This document shows, one piece after another, positions 38,601-46,087 of a stretch of 64,000 nucleotides of DNA. The position numbers and the translations under genes were made by a program. The first letter of the stretch is position 1. Each line of letters begins with the position of its first letter. Under the pieces are notes generated by a model that was not told the origin of the DNA, ran no database searches, and worked only from the letters and a program-made list of their open reading frames with translations. The DNA lies in NCBI RefSeq assembly GCF_049446155.1, contig NZ_JBMSEE010000001.1, positions 558,001 through 622,000 on the forward strand. Reading direction: 5' to 3'. Source of the DNA: Rivibacter sp049446155 (lineage in GTDB: Bacteria > Pseudomonadota > Gammaproteobacteria > Burkholderiales > Burkholderiaceae_C).

Positions 38601-39632
38601 CTGCGGCTCAACGGCGGTGATTCGCCTGCGCAGCTCGAGCGCTACAGCAACCACATCCTCGAGGCCGGGCAGCACCTGCTCAACCTGGTCGACGAGGTGC
38701 TGGACCTGCAGCGCGTCGAGGCCGGAAAGCTGGTGCTCGACCTGCAGCCGGTGCCGCTGCACGCCCTGGTCGGCGGCGTGCTGGACCTGCTGGCTCCGCT
38801 CGCGCAGCGCCGCGCGGTGCTGAGCCACAACGCCGTCGATGCCGAGGCCACGGTGCGCGCCGATCCGCGCCGGCTGCGCCAGGTGCTGATCAACCTGCTG
38901 TCCAACGGCGTCAAATACAACCGCGACGCGGGCATGCTGCGCGTCGCGACCAGCCTCGACGCGCGCGGCGAGCGCTGGTGCATCGCGATCGAGGACAACG
39001 GCCCGGGGCTCAGCGAGGAGCAGCAGGCGCGCCTGTTCCAGCCCTTCGAGCGCCTGGGCCTGGAGACCAGCGCGATCGAAGGCACCGGCCTGGGCCTCAT
39101 CATCGCGCGCCGGCTGGTCGAGGAGATGGGCGGCACGTTGAGCCTGTCGAGCGTGCTGGGCCGCGGCACGCGCCTCATGATCAACCTGCCGCGCGCCGCG
39201 CCCGCGTCGGCCGCCGCGACGATCGAGCTGCCGGCCGCACCCGCACCGCTGCGCCTGCTGTACGTCGAGGACAACCGCATCAACGCGCTGCTGTTCGAAG
39301 AGGCGCTCAAGCTGCACGGCGGCGTCGATCTGCGCGTCGCCGAGGACGGCAGCGAGGCGCTCGAACTCGTGCGCGACTGGCTGCCGCAGGTGCTGGTGCT
39401 CGACGCCCACCTGCCCGGCATGAGCGGCCACGAGGTGCTGGTCCAGCTGCGCGCGCAGCCGGGACTCGAAGCCGCGCCGGCCTTCATGTGCTCGGCCGAC
39501 GCGCTGCCCGACGACATGCAGCGCGCGCGCGATGCCGGCTTCGTCGGCTACTGGACCAAGCCCATCGACATCGCCCGCGTGATCCGCGACCTCGACGGAC
39601 TGCGCCCGGCCCTGGGCGCCTCGCTGAACTGA
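35655..39632 (+). CDS. Hybrid sensor histidine kinase with GAF, six PAS modules and a LOV-like domain
   Basis: A 1325-residue soluble kinase. Order: GAF (about 8-160), PAS1 (175-292), PAS2 (302-417), PAS3 (437-545), PAS4 (562-675), PAS5 (682-808), PAS6 (819-939), HisKA with His967 (SRMSHEMRTP), HATPase (about 1065-1180; EDNGPGLS, GTGLGLIIARRL) and a C-terminal receiver with Asp1250 (VLDAHLPGMSG). PAS4 looks like a LOV photosensor: GRNCRLLQG has the flavin-adduct cysteine (Cys602), and NRRKDA and FVNEVHVAPV have the flavin-contacting asparagines. In FIGVLHDVT, Leu668 occupies the site of the conserved glutamine. An in-frame ATG at 35604 is an alternative start. No dedicated output regulator is adjacent. 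Confidence 0.93.
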   Translation: MHAVVLPADEPERLQVLQDLRLLDQPQDDPALDALARMVAERCARPVAAITLVDRERLWFAASVGLDRREAPRGDDLPSAAIVAGTLLEVSDARADSRFAAGALVQGAPRAVACASVPLTVDGRRVGTLCAIDTRAGQLDADQARALADLALIASALLDARLRAQRTRLLEARVRTASRAGSDWLWESDAQGALTWVSDSVEAHTGAPATRELGRQVREFHRAPDDPELRAGWERYLAARERQEPFRDAVSVRERADGGTMLVSMSGLPVFDSAGRFRGYRGAARDVTAEIAERAQARSSQELLRRAIDSLTVAVMICAADGRIVFANLESRRRMAQLLGTPELPASWPSLIHALAVRGAYSDFDGTPEEAVAWREAMITDKGATHELALGNTHVLAGDQRLPDGSVVHWLIDITERRTAELELAQQRAELEASRARLAAVLQAVPDLWFVLDGDGRYLEVSDPSHRWLAAAWPAMRGRPFEAVVPDELAALAHAALRRARDSGELQRIEYELTTQEGIERHFEARVSPMARERFLFITRDLTDLRRLEREALMMQRALEAEAAVPVVVVDAAHADQPVIYANAAFERLTGWQRDEVIGRNCRLLQGPQGEESDQPALDELRAALVAGRPCTVTLRNRRKDASVFVNEVHVAPVRDASGRLTHFIGVLHDVTERIRDAERLRLSEALYSSVVATMTEGLMVVGAKGAIATANPTACELLGMPLQRLAGHRLSGLGFLTMHEDGRPIARHEHPVRAAVVEQRRVLDRVLRVRRPDGTEIIVRLTAQPLPASGGDDGRACVVTFRDITAERAAEAALAEADARWQFALEGSDTAVWDFDETRQRMFYSARWKRMLGHEEHEIGSDLREWTQRIHPEDKPRVMEAVRRYRAGEIDSYETEHRLRHKSGHWIWVQDRGKIVARNADGAPTRVVGTQVDITERLQHQNALRDKERAEAASRAKSEFLSRMSHEMRTPLNAVIGFAQLLRLNGGDSPAQLERYSNHILEAGQHLLNLVDEVLDLQRVEAGKLVLDLQPVPLHALVGGVLDLLAPLAQRRAVLSHNAVDAEATVRADPRRLRQVLINLLSNGVKYNRDAGMLRVATSLDARGERWCIAIEDNGPGLSEEQQARLFQPFERLGLETSAIEGTGLGLIIARRLVEEMGGTLSLSSVLGRGTRLMINLPRAAPASAAATIELPAAPAPLRLLYVEDNRINALLFEEALKLHGGVDLRVAEDGSEALELVRDWLPQVLVLDAHLPGMSGHEVLVQLRAQPGLEAAPAFMCSADALPDDMQRARDAGFVGYWTKPIDIARVIRDLDGLRPALGASLN

Positions 39633-39634
39633 CC

Positions 39635-40726
39635 ATGGCCACTGCCGACCCGCACAACTTTCGCCACGGCCGCCCCGAGCGCACCGCGGTGCTGCTCGTC
39701 AACCTCGGCACGCCCGACGAGCCCACCGCCGCGGCGCTGCGCCGCTACCTCGGCGAGTTCCTCGCCGACCGACGCGTGGTCGAGATCCCGCGCGCGATCT
39801 GGCTGCCGATCCTGCACGGCCTGATCCTGCGCACGCGCCCGGCCAAGTCGGCGGCCAAGTACGCCAGCATCTGGACGCCCGAGGGCTCGCCGCTCGCGGT
39901 ATGGACCGCCAGGCAGGCCAAGCTCCTGGGCGGCTACCTCGGCGAGCGCGGCCACCGCGTGCTGGTGCGCCACGCGATGCGCTACGGCCGCCCGTCGATC
40001 GCCGCCGAGCTCGACGCGCTGGTCGCCGAAGGCGCGACGCGTGTCCTCGTGCTGCCGCTGTACCCGCAGTACTCGGGCGCCACGACCGCCAGCGTGATCG
40101 ATGCCGTCAACGCGTGGAGCGCGCGCCAGCGCCGCATTCCCGAGCTGCGCTTCGTCAACCACTACCACGACGACGAGGGCTACATCCGCGCGCTCGCCAA
40201 GCGCATCGAGACCCACTGGATGACGCACGGCCGCGGCGAGCGGCTCGTGCTGAGCTTCCACGGCGTGCCCGAGCGCACGCTGCGCCTGGGCGACCCCTAC
40301 CACTGCGAATGCCACAAGACCGCGCGCCTGCTGGGCGAGCGCCTCGGCCTCGCGCCCGAGCGCGTGCTGGTCACGTTCCAGAGCCGTTTCGGGCGGGCCA
40401 AGTGGCTCGAGCCCTACACCGAGCCGACGCTGGTGGGGCTCGCGCGTGCCGGCGTGAAGCACGTCGACATCGCCTGCCCCGGCTTCACGTCCGACTGCAT
40501 CGAGACCCTCGAGGAGATCGACATGGAAGCGCGCGCCGCCTTCCTCGGCGCGGGCGGCAGCGAGTTCGGCTACATCCCCTGCCTCAACGACCAGCACGAA
40601 TGGATCGCGGCACTGAGCGCGATCGCGATCCGCCACCTGCAGGGCTGGCCGACGCAGGACGCGCCCGATGCGCAGGCGCTGCAGGCGCAGGCCGAGCGGG
40701 CACGGCGGATGGGTGCCGCCGGGTAG
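39635..40726 (+). CDS. hemH: Ferrochelatase
   Basis: This 363-residue enzyme inserts Fe2+ into protoporphyrin IX, the last step of haem synthesis. Signatures are AVLLVNLGTPDEP near the start, LPLYPQYSGATTAS, LSFHGVPERT with the metal-binding histidine, TFQSRFGRAKWLEPYT, and CPGFTSDCIETLEEI with the conserved Glu. It begins two bases after the hybrid kinase stop, so the two genes are probably co-transcribed. That is an unusual pairing, and nothing in the sequence explains it functionally. A large palindrome follows the gene. Confidence 0.97.
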   Translation: MATADPHNFRHGRPERTAVLLVNLGTPDEPTAAALRRYLGEFLADRRVVEIPRAIWLPILHGLILRTRPAKSAAKYASIWTPEGSPLAVWTARQAKLLGGYLGERGHRVLVRHAMRYGRPSIAAELDALVAEGATRVLVLPLYPQYSGATTASVIDAVNAWSARQRRIPELRFVNHYHDDEGYIRALAKRIETHWMTHGRGERLVLSFHGVPERTLRLGDPYHCECHKTARLLGERLGLAPERVLVTFQSRFGRAKWLEPYTEPTLVGLARAGVKHVDIACPGFTSDCIETLEEIDMEARAAFLGAGGSEFGYIPCLNDQHEWIAALSAIAIRHLQGWPTQDAPDAQALQAQAERARRMGAAG

Positions 40727-40749
40727 CTCTGCAGTCCGAGGGGCTGCGG

Positions 40750-40876
40750 TTCGCGGCAGGCGGTCCCGGCAGGGGCTCATGCCGTGGCGGTCGGCGCTGC
40801 GCGCCGACTGCGTTGCGCTGCTCGGGTCGGGGGCGCGCCCCGGAAATCGCCCCCGCCGGGGACCGCCTGCCGCGAA
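40750..40876. repeat. 127-bp structured palindromic element downstream of hemH
   Basis: An 18-base outer arm (TTCGCGGCAGGCGGTCCC, 40750-40767) has a perfect inverted copy at 40859-40876. Nested inside are GTCGGCG-CTGCG-CGCCGAC and GGGGCGCGCCCC dyads, so the whole can fold as a multi-branched hairpin. It lies between the convergent hemH and tctA ends and may serve as a two-way terminator. The layout resembles multi-copy palindromic units of Burkholderiales, but copy number cannot be judged here. Confidence 0.75.
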
Positions 40877-40953
40877 GGCAAGGCCGTGCTACTTCGAAGA
40901 AGGCGGATGCGAGGTTTCCGTGAACAAGCACGGCGCCTTTGCCTCCACGCCAT

Positions 40954-42450
40954 TCACATCTGCTTCGGCCCGAACCGCCGCCACAGCGGCGGCGCGCACA
41001 CCAGCACCACGCACAGGCCGATCACGACGGCCGAGAACGGCCGGTCGATGAAGACCGTCCAGCGGCCTTCGCCGATCGACAGCGCGTTGCGCATCTGCGC
41101 CTCGCCCATGGGCCCCAGGATCATGCCGACGATCACCGGCGCGGTCGGGAAGTCGAAGCGGCGCATCAGCACGCCGACGAGGCCGATGCCGTAGAGCAGG
41201 AACAGGTCGAACGACGACTGGCGCATGCCGTACACGCCCACTGTCGCGAAGATCAGGATCCCCGCGTACAGCGCCGGCTTCGGAATGCTCAGCAGGCGCG
41301 TCCACAGGCCCACCAGCGGCAGGTTGAGCACCAGCAGCATCACGTTGCCGATGTAGAGCGAAGCGATCAGCGCCCACACCAGCGCGGCCGAGGTCTGGAA
41401 CAGCGTCGGCCCCGGCTGGATGCCGTAGTTCTGGAACGCCGACAGCAGGATCGCGGTGGTGTTGGAGGTCGGGATGCCCAGCGTCAGCAGCGGCACCAGC
41501 GCCGCCGTGACGGTGGCGTTGTTCGCGGCCTCGGGGCCTGCCACGCCCTCGATCGCGCCCTTGCGGCCGAACTCGGCGCGGTCATCGTCCTTGGCGAGCT
41601 TCTTCTCGAGGCTGTAGGACAGGAAGGTCGGGATCTCGGTGCCGCCGGCCGGGATGGTGCCGAACGGGAAGCCCAGCGCCGTGCCGCGCAGCCAGGCCGG
41701 CCATGAACGGCGCCAGTCGCGCTTGTTCATCCACAGGCTGGACATCGCGTTGCGGCTTTCGCGCTGGCGGCCTTCGTACATCACCGCGTGCAGCGCCTCA
41801 CCCACCGCGAACAGGCCCACCGCGACCAGCACCACCTCGATGCCGTCCACGAGTTCGGGCACGCCCAGCGTGTAGCGCGCGGTGCCCGAGATCTGGTCGA
41901 TGCCGATCAGGCCGATCGCCAGGCCCAGGAACAGCGCGGTCATGCCGCGCAGCACGCTCGCGCCCAGCACCGCCGAGACGGTGGTGAAGGCCAGCAGGAT
42001 CAGCGCGAAGTACTCCGGCGGGCCGAGCCGCAGCGCCCACTCGGCGATGAACGGCGCGAACAGCGTGACGAACACGGTCGCGATCGAGCCGGCAACGAAC
42101 GAGCCGATGGCGGCCGTGGCCAGCGCGGCACCCGCGCGGCCGTGCTTGGCCATCAGGTTGCCTTCCATCGCGGTGACCATCGAACCGGTCTCGCCGGGCG
42201 TGTTGAGCAGGATCGAGGTCGTCGAGCCGCCGTACATCGCGCCGTAGTAGATGCCCGCGAACATGATCATCGACGCGGTCACCGGCACGTTGGCGGTGAT
42301 CGGCAGCAGCATCGCGACCGTGAGTGCCGGACCGATCCCCGGCAGCACGCCGACCGCGGTGCCGATGAAGCAGCCGACGAAGGCCCACATCAGGTTGGCC
42401 GGCGTGGCGGCGGTGGCAAAGCCGGCCAGCAGTTGTTGCCAGAGTTCCAT
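40954..42450 (-). CDS. tctA: Tripartite tricarboxylate transporter large permease TctA
   Basis: A 498-residue inner-membrane permease with about eleven or twelve helices. The hallmark GTAVGVLPGIGPALTVAMLLP near residue 33 (given in part) and a second glycine-rich loop with FPFGTIPAGGTEIPTFLSYS near residue 265 are typical of TctA. It works with TctB and the periplasmic TctC to take up citrate-like or other carboxylates using an ion gradient. It is the last gene of tctCBA and is separated from tctB by an 87-base spacer with a hairpin repeat. Confidence 0.95.
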   Translation of the reverse strand: MELWQQLLAGFATAATPANLMWAFVGCFIGTAVGVLPGIGPALTVAMLLPITANVPVTASMIMFAGIYYGAMYGGSTTSILLNTPGETGSMVTAMEGNLMAKHGRAGAALATAAIGSFVAGSIATVFVTLFAPFIAEWALRLGPPEYFALILLAFTTVSAVLGASVLRGMTALFLGLAIGLIGIDQISGTARYTLGVPELVDGIEVVLVAVGLFAVGEALHAVMYEGRQRESRNAMSSLWMNKRDWRRSWPAWLRGTALGFPFGTIPAGGTEIPTFLSYSLEKKLAKDDDRAEFGRKGAIEGVAGPEAANNATVTAALVPLLTLGIPTSNTTAILLSAFQNYGIQPGPTLFQTSAALVWALIASLYIGNVMLLVLNLPLVGLWTRLLSIPKPALYAGILIFATVGVYGMRQSSFDLFLLYGIGLVGVLMRRFDFPTAPVIVGMILGPMGEAQMRNALSIGEGRWTVFIDRPFSAVVIGLCVVLVCAPPLWRRFGPKQM

Positions 42451-42465
42451 GGTCAGCCTCCGACG

Positions 42466-42525
42466 AGCCGCCTCGAGGAGGCTGAGCCCCCTTGGGGGGC
42501 AGCGAACGCAGTGAGCGTGGGGGTC
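42466..42525. repeat. Hairpin repeat in the tctB-tctA spacer
   Basis: A CCTCGAGG dyad (42471-42478) is followed by GCCCCC-TT-GGGGGGC (42485-42499) and the stretch CAGCGAACGCAGTGAGCGTG. I recognise this 'ccccttggggggcagcgaa..gtgagc' pattern from many Comamonadaceae intergenic regions. That identification is from memory. Placed inside an operon, it could tune tctA expression. Confidence 0.65.
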
Positions 42526-42537
42526 ATGTGAGCTCGC

Positions 42538-43053
42538 TCAGATCCAGCCGGTCTTGGTCAGGCCCGGCAGCGTCAGCCCCAGGCCCTTGGTGAACAGCCA
42601 GTACACCGGCGCGGACAGCGCCAGCCCGAGCAGTGCGTCGCGGCCGAGCTGCTGCAAGCCGGTGGCCTGCCCCATCGACTGGCGAAAGCCGCGCGCGGCC
42701 AGGGCGAACAGCAGCGCGCACGAGACGATGAAGCCGAGCTGGTTGATCAGCGCGGCATTGAGCAGCAGGCCGGCCGAGACCCAGGCCATCGAGGACCAGT
42801 CGCTGCCGGCACTCGCCGTTTCGCCGTCCGCCGACACCGGCACGGGCGCGTCCTCGGCCGGCGCCGGCAGCGCCGCGCCGATGATCAGCGCCACCCCGCA
42901 CACGGCCAGCACCGCGCTCACCAGCCACGGCAGGAAGGCCGGCCCCACGCCGGCGTAGCCGGCTTCGCCGCCGATCTGGCTGGCGCCGGCGGCCAGCAGG
43001 CCGGCCAGCCCCACGGTGCCGGCGCCGATCAGCGTCTGTGCGCGTCGATTCAT
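42538..43053 (-). CDS. tctB: Tripartite tricarboxylate transporter small permease TctB
   Basis: A 171-residue protein with four predicted helices (about 8-28, 40-60, 92-122 and 137-160) and a variable hydrophilic loop (PAPAEDAPVPVSADGE). TctB proteins are poorly conserved, so the call rests on helix pattern, length and position between tctC and tctA. Its start is 13 bases from the tctC stop, which suggests co-transcription. Confidence 0.9.
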   Translation of the reverse strand: MNRRAQTLIGAGTVGLAGLLAAGASQIGGEAGYAGVGPAFLPWLVSAVLAVCGVALIIGAALPAPAEDAPVPVSADGETASAGSDWSSMAWVSAGLLLNAALINQLGFIVSCALLFALAARGFRQSMGQATGLQQLGRDALLGLALSAPVYWLFTKGLGLTLPGLTKTGWI

Positions 43054-43066
43054 CGCGGCAGGCCCG

Positions 43067-44029
43067 TCAGATCATGCCGAGCTTGACCATCAGCGCGCGG
43101 ATGCGCGCATGGTCTTCGTCGACGAACCTGGCGAACTCGTCGCCGGTCAGCAGCGACGGCGTCCAGCGGTTGTTCTCGAGCGTCTCGGTCCAGGCCTTGG
43201 TCTTGGTGGCCTTGCTCACCGCATCGGCCAGCGCCTTGCGCTGCTCGGGAGTAATGCCGGCCGCGCCGTAGACGCCGCGCCAGTTGAAGATCTCGACGTC
43301 GACGCCCTGCTCCTTGAGCGTGGGGATCGCCACGTCCTTCAGGCGCGCGGGCGAGGTGATGCCGATCGCGCGCAGCTTGCCGGTCTTGATGAACTCCTCC
43401 ATCTCGGCCAGGCCGCTGGTGCCCACCGTGACGTGGCCGCCGAGGATCGCCGCGACCGCCTCGCCGCCGCCCTTGAACGGCACGTAGTTGACGCGCGCGA
43501 CGTCGACGCCGGTCGCGCGCGCGATCATCGCGACGCTGATGTGGTCGATCGAGCCCTTGGAGCCGCCGCCCCACTTGACGCTCGCCGGATCCTTCTTGAG
43601 CTGCTCGACCACGTCCTTCATGCTCTTGATCGGCGAGGCCGCGGGCACGACGAAGACGTTGTACTCGGCCAGCAGGCGCGCCACCGGCGTGACGTTGGCC
43701 AGCGTGATCGGCGGCTTGTTCTGCACGATGGCGCCGACCATGATGGCGCCGACGACGATCATCGCGTTCGGGTCGCCCTTGCTGGCGTTGGCGAACTGCG
43801 CCAGGCCGATCGTGCCGCCCGCGCCGCCCTTGTTCTCGTAGGTCACCGAGGCCGCCGCGCCCGACTCCTGCAAGGCCTTGCCGATGCCGCGGCCGGTCTG
43901 GTCGTAGCCGCCGCCGGGGTTGGCGCCGATCATGATCTTGTAGTTCTCGGCCGCGTGCGCGGCACCGGCCACGCACAGCGCGACCGAGACCAGGGGCGCG
44001 GCGAGGCGCCGCATCAGTTGAGCTCTCAT
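43067..44029 (-). CDS. tctC: Bug-family periplasmic receptor TctC
   Basis: A 320-residue solute-binding protein. A signal peptide (1-26, cleaved after AHA) precedes the mature ENYKIMIGANPGGGYDQTGR, whose glycine-rich loop binds the ligand carboxylate. The Bug signatures GGSKGSIDHISVAMIA, NYVPFKGGGEAVAAILGGHV (in part) and AGITPEQRKALADAV are present. It feeds TctA/TctB. The ligand is probably a di- or tricarboxylate but is not determined. A good Shine-Dalgarno (AGGAGA on the minus strand) precedes the ATG. The porin gene lies 92 bases upstream on the same strand. Confidence 0.95.
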   Translation of the reverse strand: MRAQLMRRLAAPLVSVALCVAGAAHAAENYKIMIGANPGGGYDQTGRGIGKALQESGAAASVTYENKGGAGGTIGLAQFANASKGDPNAMIVVGAIMVGAIVQNKPPITLANVTPVARLLAEYNVFVVPAASPIKSMKDVVEQLKKDPASVKWGGGSKGSIDHISVAMIARATGVDVARVNYVPFKGGGEAVAAILGGHVTVGTSGLAEMEEFIKTGKLRAIGITSPARLKDVAIPTLKEQGVDVEIFNWRGVYGAAGITPEQRKALADAVSKATKTKAWTETLENNRWTPSLLTGDEFARFVDEDHARIRALMVKLGMI

Positions 44030-44121
44030 GGCTGTCTCCTCGGGAATCGGGGCGAATTCTGAGCGCTAAGCGCGGCAGCCCGGCTGTCGCCAGGCTGCCG
44101 CAGGCTGCGCTGCGCAGTGGA

Positions 44122-45198
44122 TCAGAAGCGGTGCTGGATGCCGACCGCGACGCCGGTCTGGTCGCTGCCGAAGGTCACGTCGTCGCGTGACAGGCCGACC
44201 ACGCCGTCCTTGCCGTCGGCATAGCCCAGCGTGGCGTAGACATCGGTGCGCTTGGACAGCGCATAGCGCGCGCGCAGCACGATCAGCGAGGGGTCGTCGA
44301 CCGTGGGCGCGACGTTGCTGCTGCGGATGTCTTGCGCGTAGTAGGCCGCGGTCAGCGTCAGCCCCGGCATCGGCAGCCAGTTCGCGCCGATCCACCAGGT
44401 GCGGCTGTCGTTGTCGTCGCCGCCGGCGCCGAACTCCTTGCTGTAGTCGCGCAGCACGCCGAACAGCTTGACCGTGTCGCCGAAGGCATAGCTCGCGCCG
44501 ATGTGCGCGGTGCGGGTCTTGTCGCGCGCGCCGGTGGTGGCGTCCGACACGCCGTTGATCTGCTCGACGGTCGCCACCACGGCCAGCGGGCCGGCGGCGT
44601 AGCTCGCGCCCAGGTTGACCGTGTGGCCGTCGCTGAAGCTGCCGGCCTGCTCGCCGAAGCCGTAGCTCGCGCCGAAGCTGAATCCGCCGACCTTGCCGCG
44701 GTACTTCACCAGGTTGGACACGCCGGTGACCATGCCGTCCTTGCGCGCGCCGGTCGCGCCGGCCGAGGTGGCCCAGGAGTAGACCGGCGCGTAGCCCATC
44801 GGGTCGAACGGCAGGATGAAGTCGTAGCTGGTGCTGTACGAGCGACCGGCGATCACGCGGCCGAAGCCGCCCTCGAGGCCGACGTTGGCCTGGCGGCCGA
44901 ACAGCGAGCTGCCGCCGGCGCCGGTGTCGAGGCTGAGCTCGCCTTCGAGCTGGAAGATGGCCTTCAGGCCGCCGCCCAGGTCCTCGCTGCCGCGCATGCC
45001 CCAGCGCGAGGTGTTCATGCCGCCCGAGTTCAGCGCGGTGCGCGAATCGCCGGCGGCGTTGTTGTGGGTGCGGTACTCGACGTAGGCGTCGAGCAGGCCG
45101 TACAGCGTGACGCTGGGCGCCGACTGCGCGTGGGCCAGCGAGGCCGCGCCGGCAGCAAGCGCCAGCGCGAGCAGGCGGGGGGTGGATGCGCTCTTCAT
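44122..45198 (-). CDS. Gram-negative general porin
   Basis: A 358-residue outer-membrane porin of the betaproteobacterial trimeric type. A signal peptide (1-24, cleaved after AHA) precedes QSAPSVTLYGLLDAYVEY. The early SRWGMRGSEDLGGGLKAIFQLE motif and the C-terminal HRF, with terminal phenylalanine, are diagnostic. It is the first gene of the leftward arm and faces tctDE, so it probably supplies the outer-membrane route for the TctCBA substrate under control of TctD. Confidence 0.94.
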   Translation of the reverse strand: MKSASTPRLLALALAAGAASLAHAQSAPSVTLYGLLDAYVEYRTHNNAAGDSRTALNSGGMNTSRWGMRGSEDLGGGLKAIFQLEGELSLDTGAGGSSLFGRQANVGLEGGFGRVIAGRSYSTSYDFILPFDPMGYAPVYSWATSAGATGARKDGMVTGVSNLVKYRGKVGGFSFGASYGFGEQAGSFSDGHTVNLGASYAAGPLAVVATVEQINGVSDATTGARDKTRTAHIGASYAFGDTVKLFGVLRDYSKEFGAGGDDNDSRTWWIGANWLPMPGLTLTAAYYAQDIRSSNVAPTVDDPSLIVLRARYALSKRTDVYATLGYADGKDGVVGLSRDDVTFGSDQTGVAVGIQHRF

Positions 45199-45296
45199 GC
45201 GTGTGTCTCCTCGGGATCGTTGGATGAATGGCGTCGGGAACGTGGGGGATGGTCGGCGGCGCGCGTCGGCGCGCTCGTACGCGACAACCCGCAGGC

Positions 45297-45350
45297 GCTG
45301 TCAGCCGGCTGTCGAAAGCGCGCGGCGAGCTGTCAATCGGCTGTCGAAGG
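45297..45350. promoter_or_regulatory. Direct-repeat array, probable TctD operator
   Basis: Two 22-base copies, GCTGTCAGCCGGCTGTCGAAAG (45297-45318, key half-sites CTGTC) and a near-identical one at 45329-45350, lie 32 bases apart. Each holds two CTGTC half-sites 11 bases apart, giving sites at 45298, 45309, 45330 and 45341. Eleven-base direct repeats are the usual pattern for OmpR/PhoB-type regulators, and TctD is of that type. The array is between the divergent porin-tctCBA and tctDE arms. Confidence 0.75.
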
Positions 45351-45410
45351 GCAGCGCGCGCAGGAAAGCCCCGGGGCCGAAGCGCCGCGCGCCGGAGCGA
45401 CACTGCGGGC

Positions 45411-46085
45411 ATGAAACTGCTGCTGGTCGAAGACGATTTCGCGATGGCCCAGGCGCTGCAGCTCGCGCTCGAGCGGCGCGGCTTCGAGGTCGACCGCTGC
45501 GCCAACGGCACCGACGCGCTGGCGCGCCTGCGCCACGATCCGCCGGCGCTGGCCCTGCTCGACCTCACCATCCCGGGCCTCGACGGCCTGCAGGTGCTGC
45601 ACAAGGCGCGCGCCGAGGGTCTGGACACGCCGATCGTCGTGCTCACGGCGCGCGCGGCGGTGGGCGACCGCGTGGTCGGCCTGAACGCCGGCGCCGACGA
45701 CTACCTCGCCAAGCCCTTCGACCTCGACGAGCTCGAGGCGCGCATCCGCGCGCTGCTGCGCCGCCACGGGCGCGACAACGACGCGCCCCAGCGCGTCGGC
45801 GCGCTGAGCTTCGAGCGCCGCTCGGGCGCCTTCTACCTCGAAGGCCAGGTGCTCGAGCTCACGCCGCGCGAGCAGGCGCTGCTGAAGGCGCTGTTCGCGA
45901 CGCCCGGCCACGCGGTCGCGAAGGAAAAGCTCTTTCGCGTCGTGTTCCCGATGGAGTCCGAGATCCAGTTCGAGGCAATCGAGGTCGTGGCCTACCGGCT
46001 GCGCAAGAAGCTGGTCGGCTCGGGCGTCTCGCTGGTCACGCTGCGCGGCCTGGGCTACCTGCTGCGCGAGGACGCACCCGCTTGA
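45411..46085 (+). CDS. tctD: OmpR-family response regulator TctD
   Basis: A 224-residue regulator with a receiver (1-115, acidic pair in LLVEDDF, phospho-acceptor Asp51 in LALLDLTIPG, Lys in YLAKPFD). A winged-helix DNA-binding domain follows (about 125-220, LELTPREQALLKALFATPG, VAYRLRKKL, LRGLGYLLRED). The start MKLLLVEDD at 45411 is fixed by the receiver. It is divergent from the porin-tctCBA genes and followed after two bases by its kinase. The four CTGTC half-sites 60 to 110 bases upstream are its likely targets. Confidence 0.94.
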   Translation: MKLLLVEDDFAMAQALQLALERRGFEVDRCANGTDALARLRHDPPALALLDLTIPGLDGLQVLHKARAEGLDTPIVVLTARAAVGDRVVGLNAGADDYLAKPFDLDELEARIRALLRRHGRDNDAPQRVGALSFERRSGAFYLEGQVLELTPREQALLKALFATPGHAVAKEKLFRVVFPMESEIQFEAIEVVAYRLRKKLVGSGVSLVTLRGLGYLLREDAPA

Positions 46086-46087
46086 AG

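Noticed and set aside
44030..44121. Repeated GGCTG units before the porin stop, as a TctD site
   Set aside because: Spacing is irregular (11 then 10 bases), CTGTC occurs once, and the location after the porin gene fits a hairpin or chance better.
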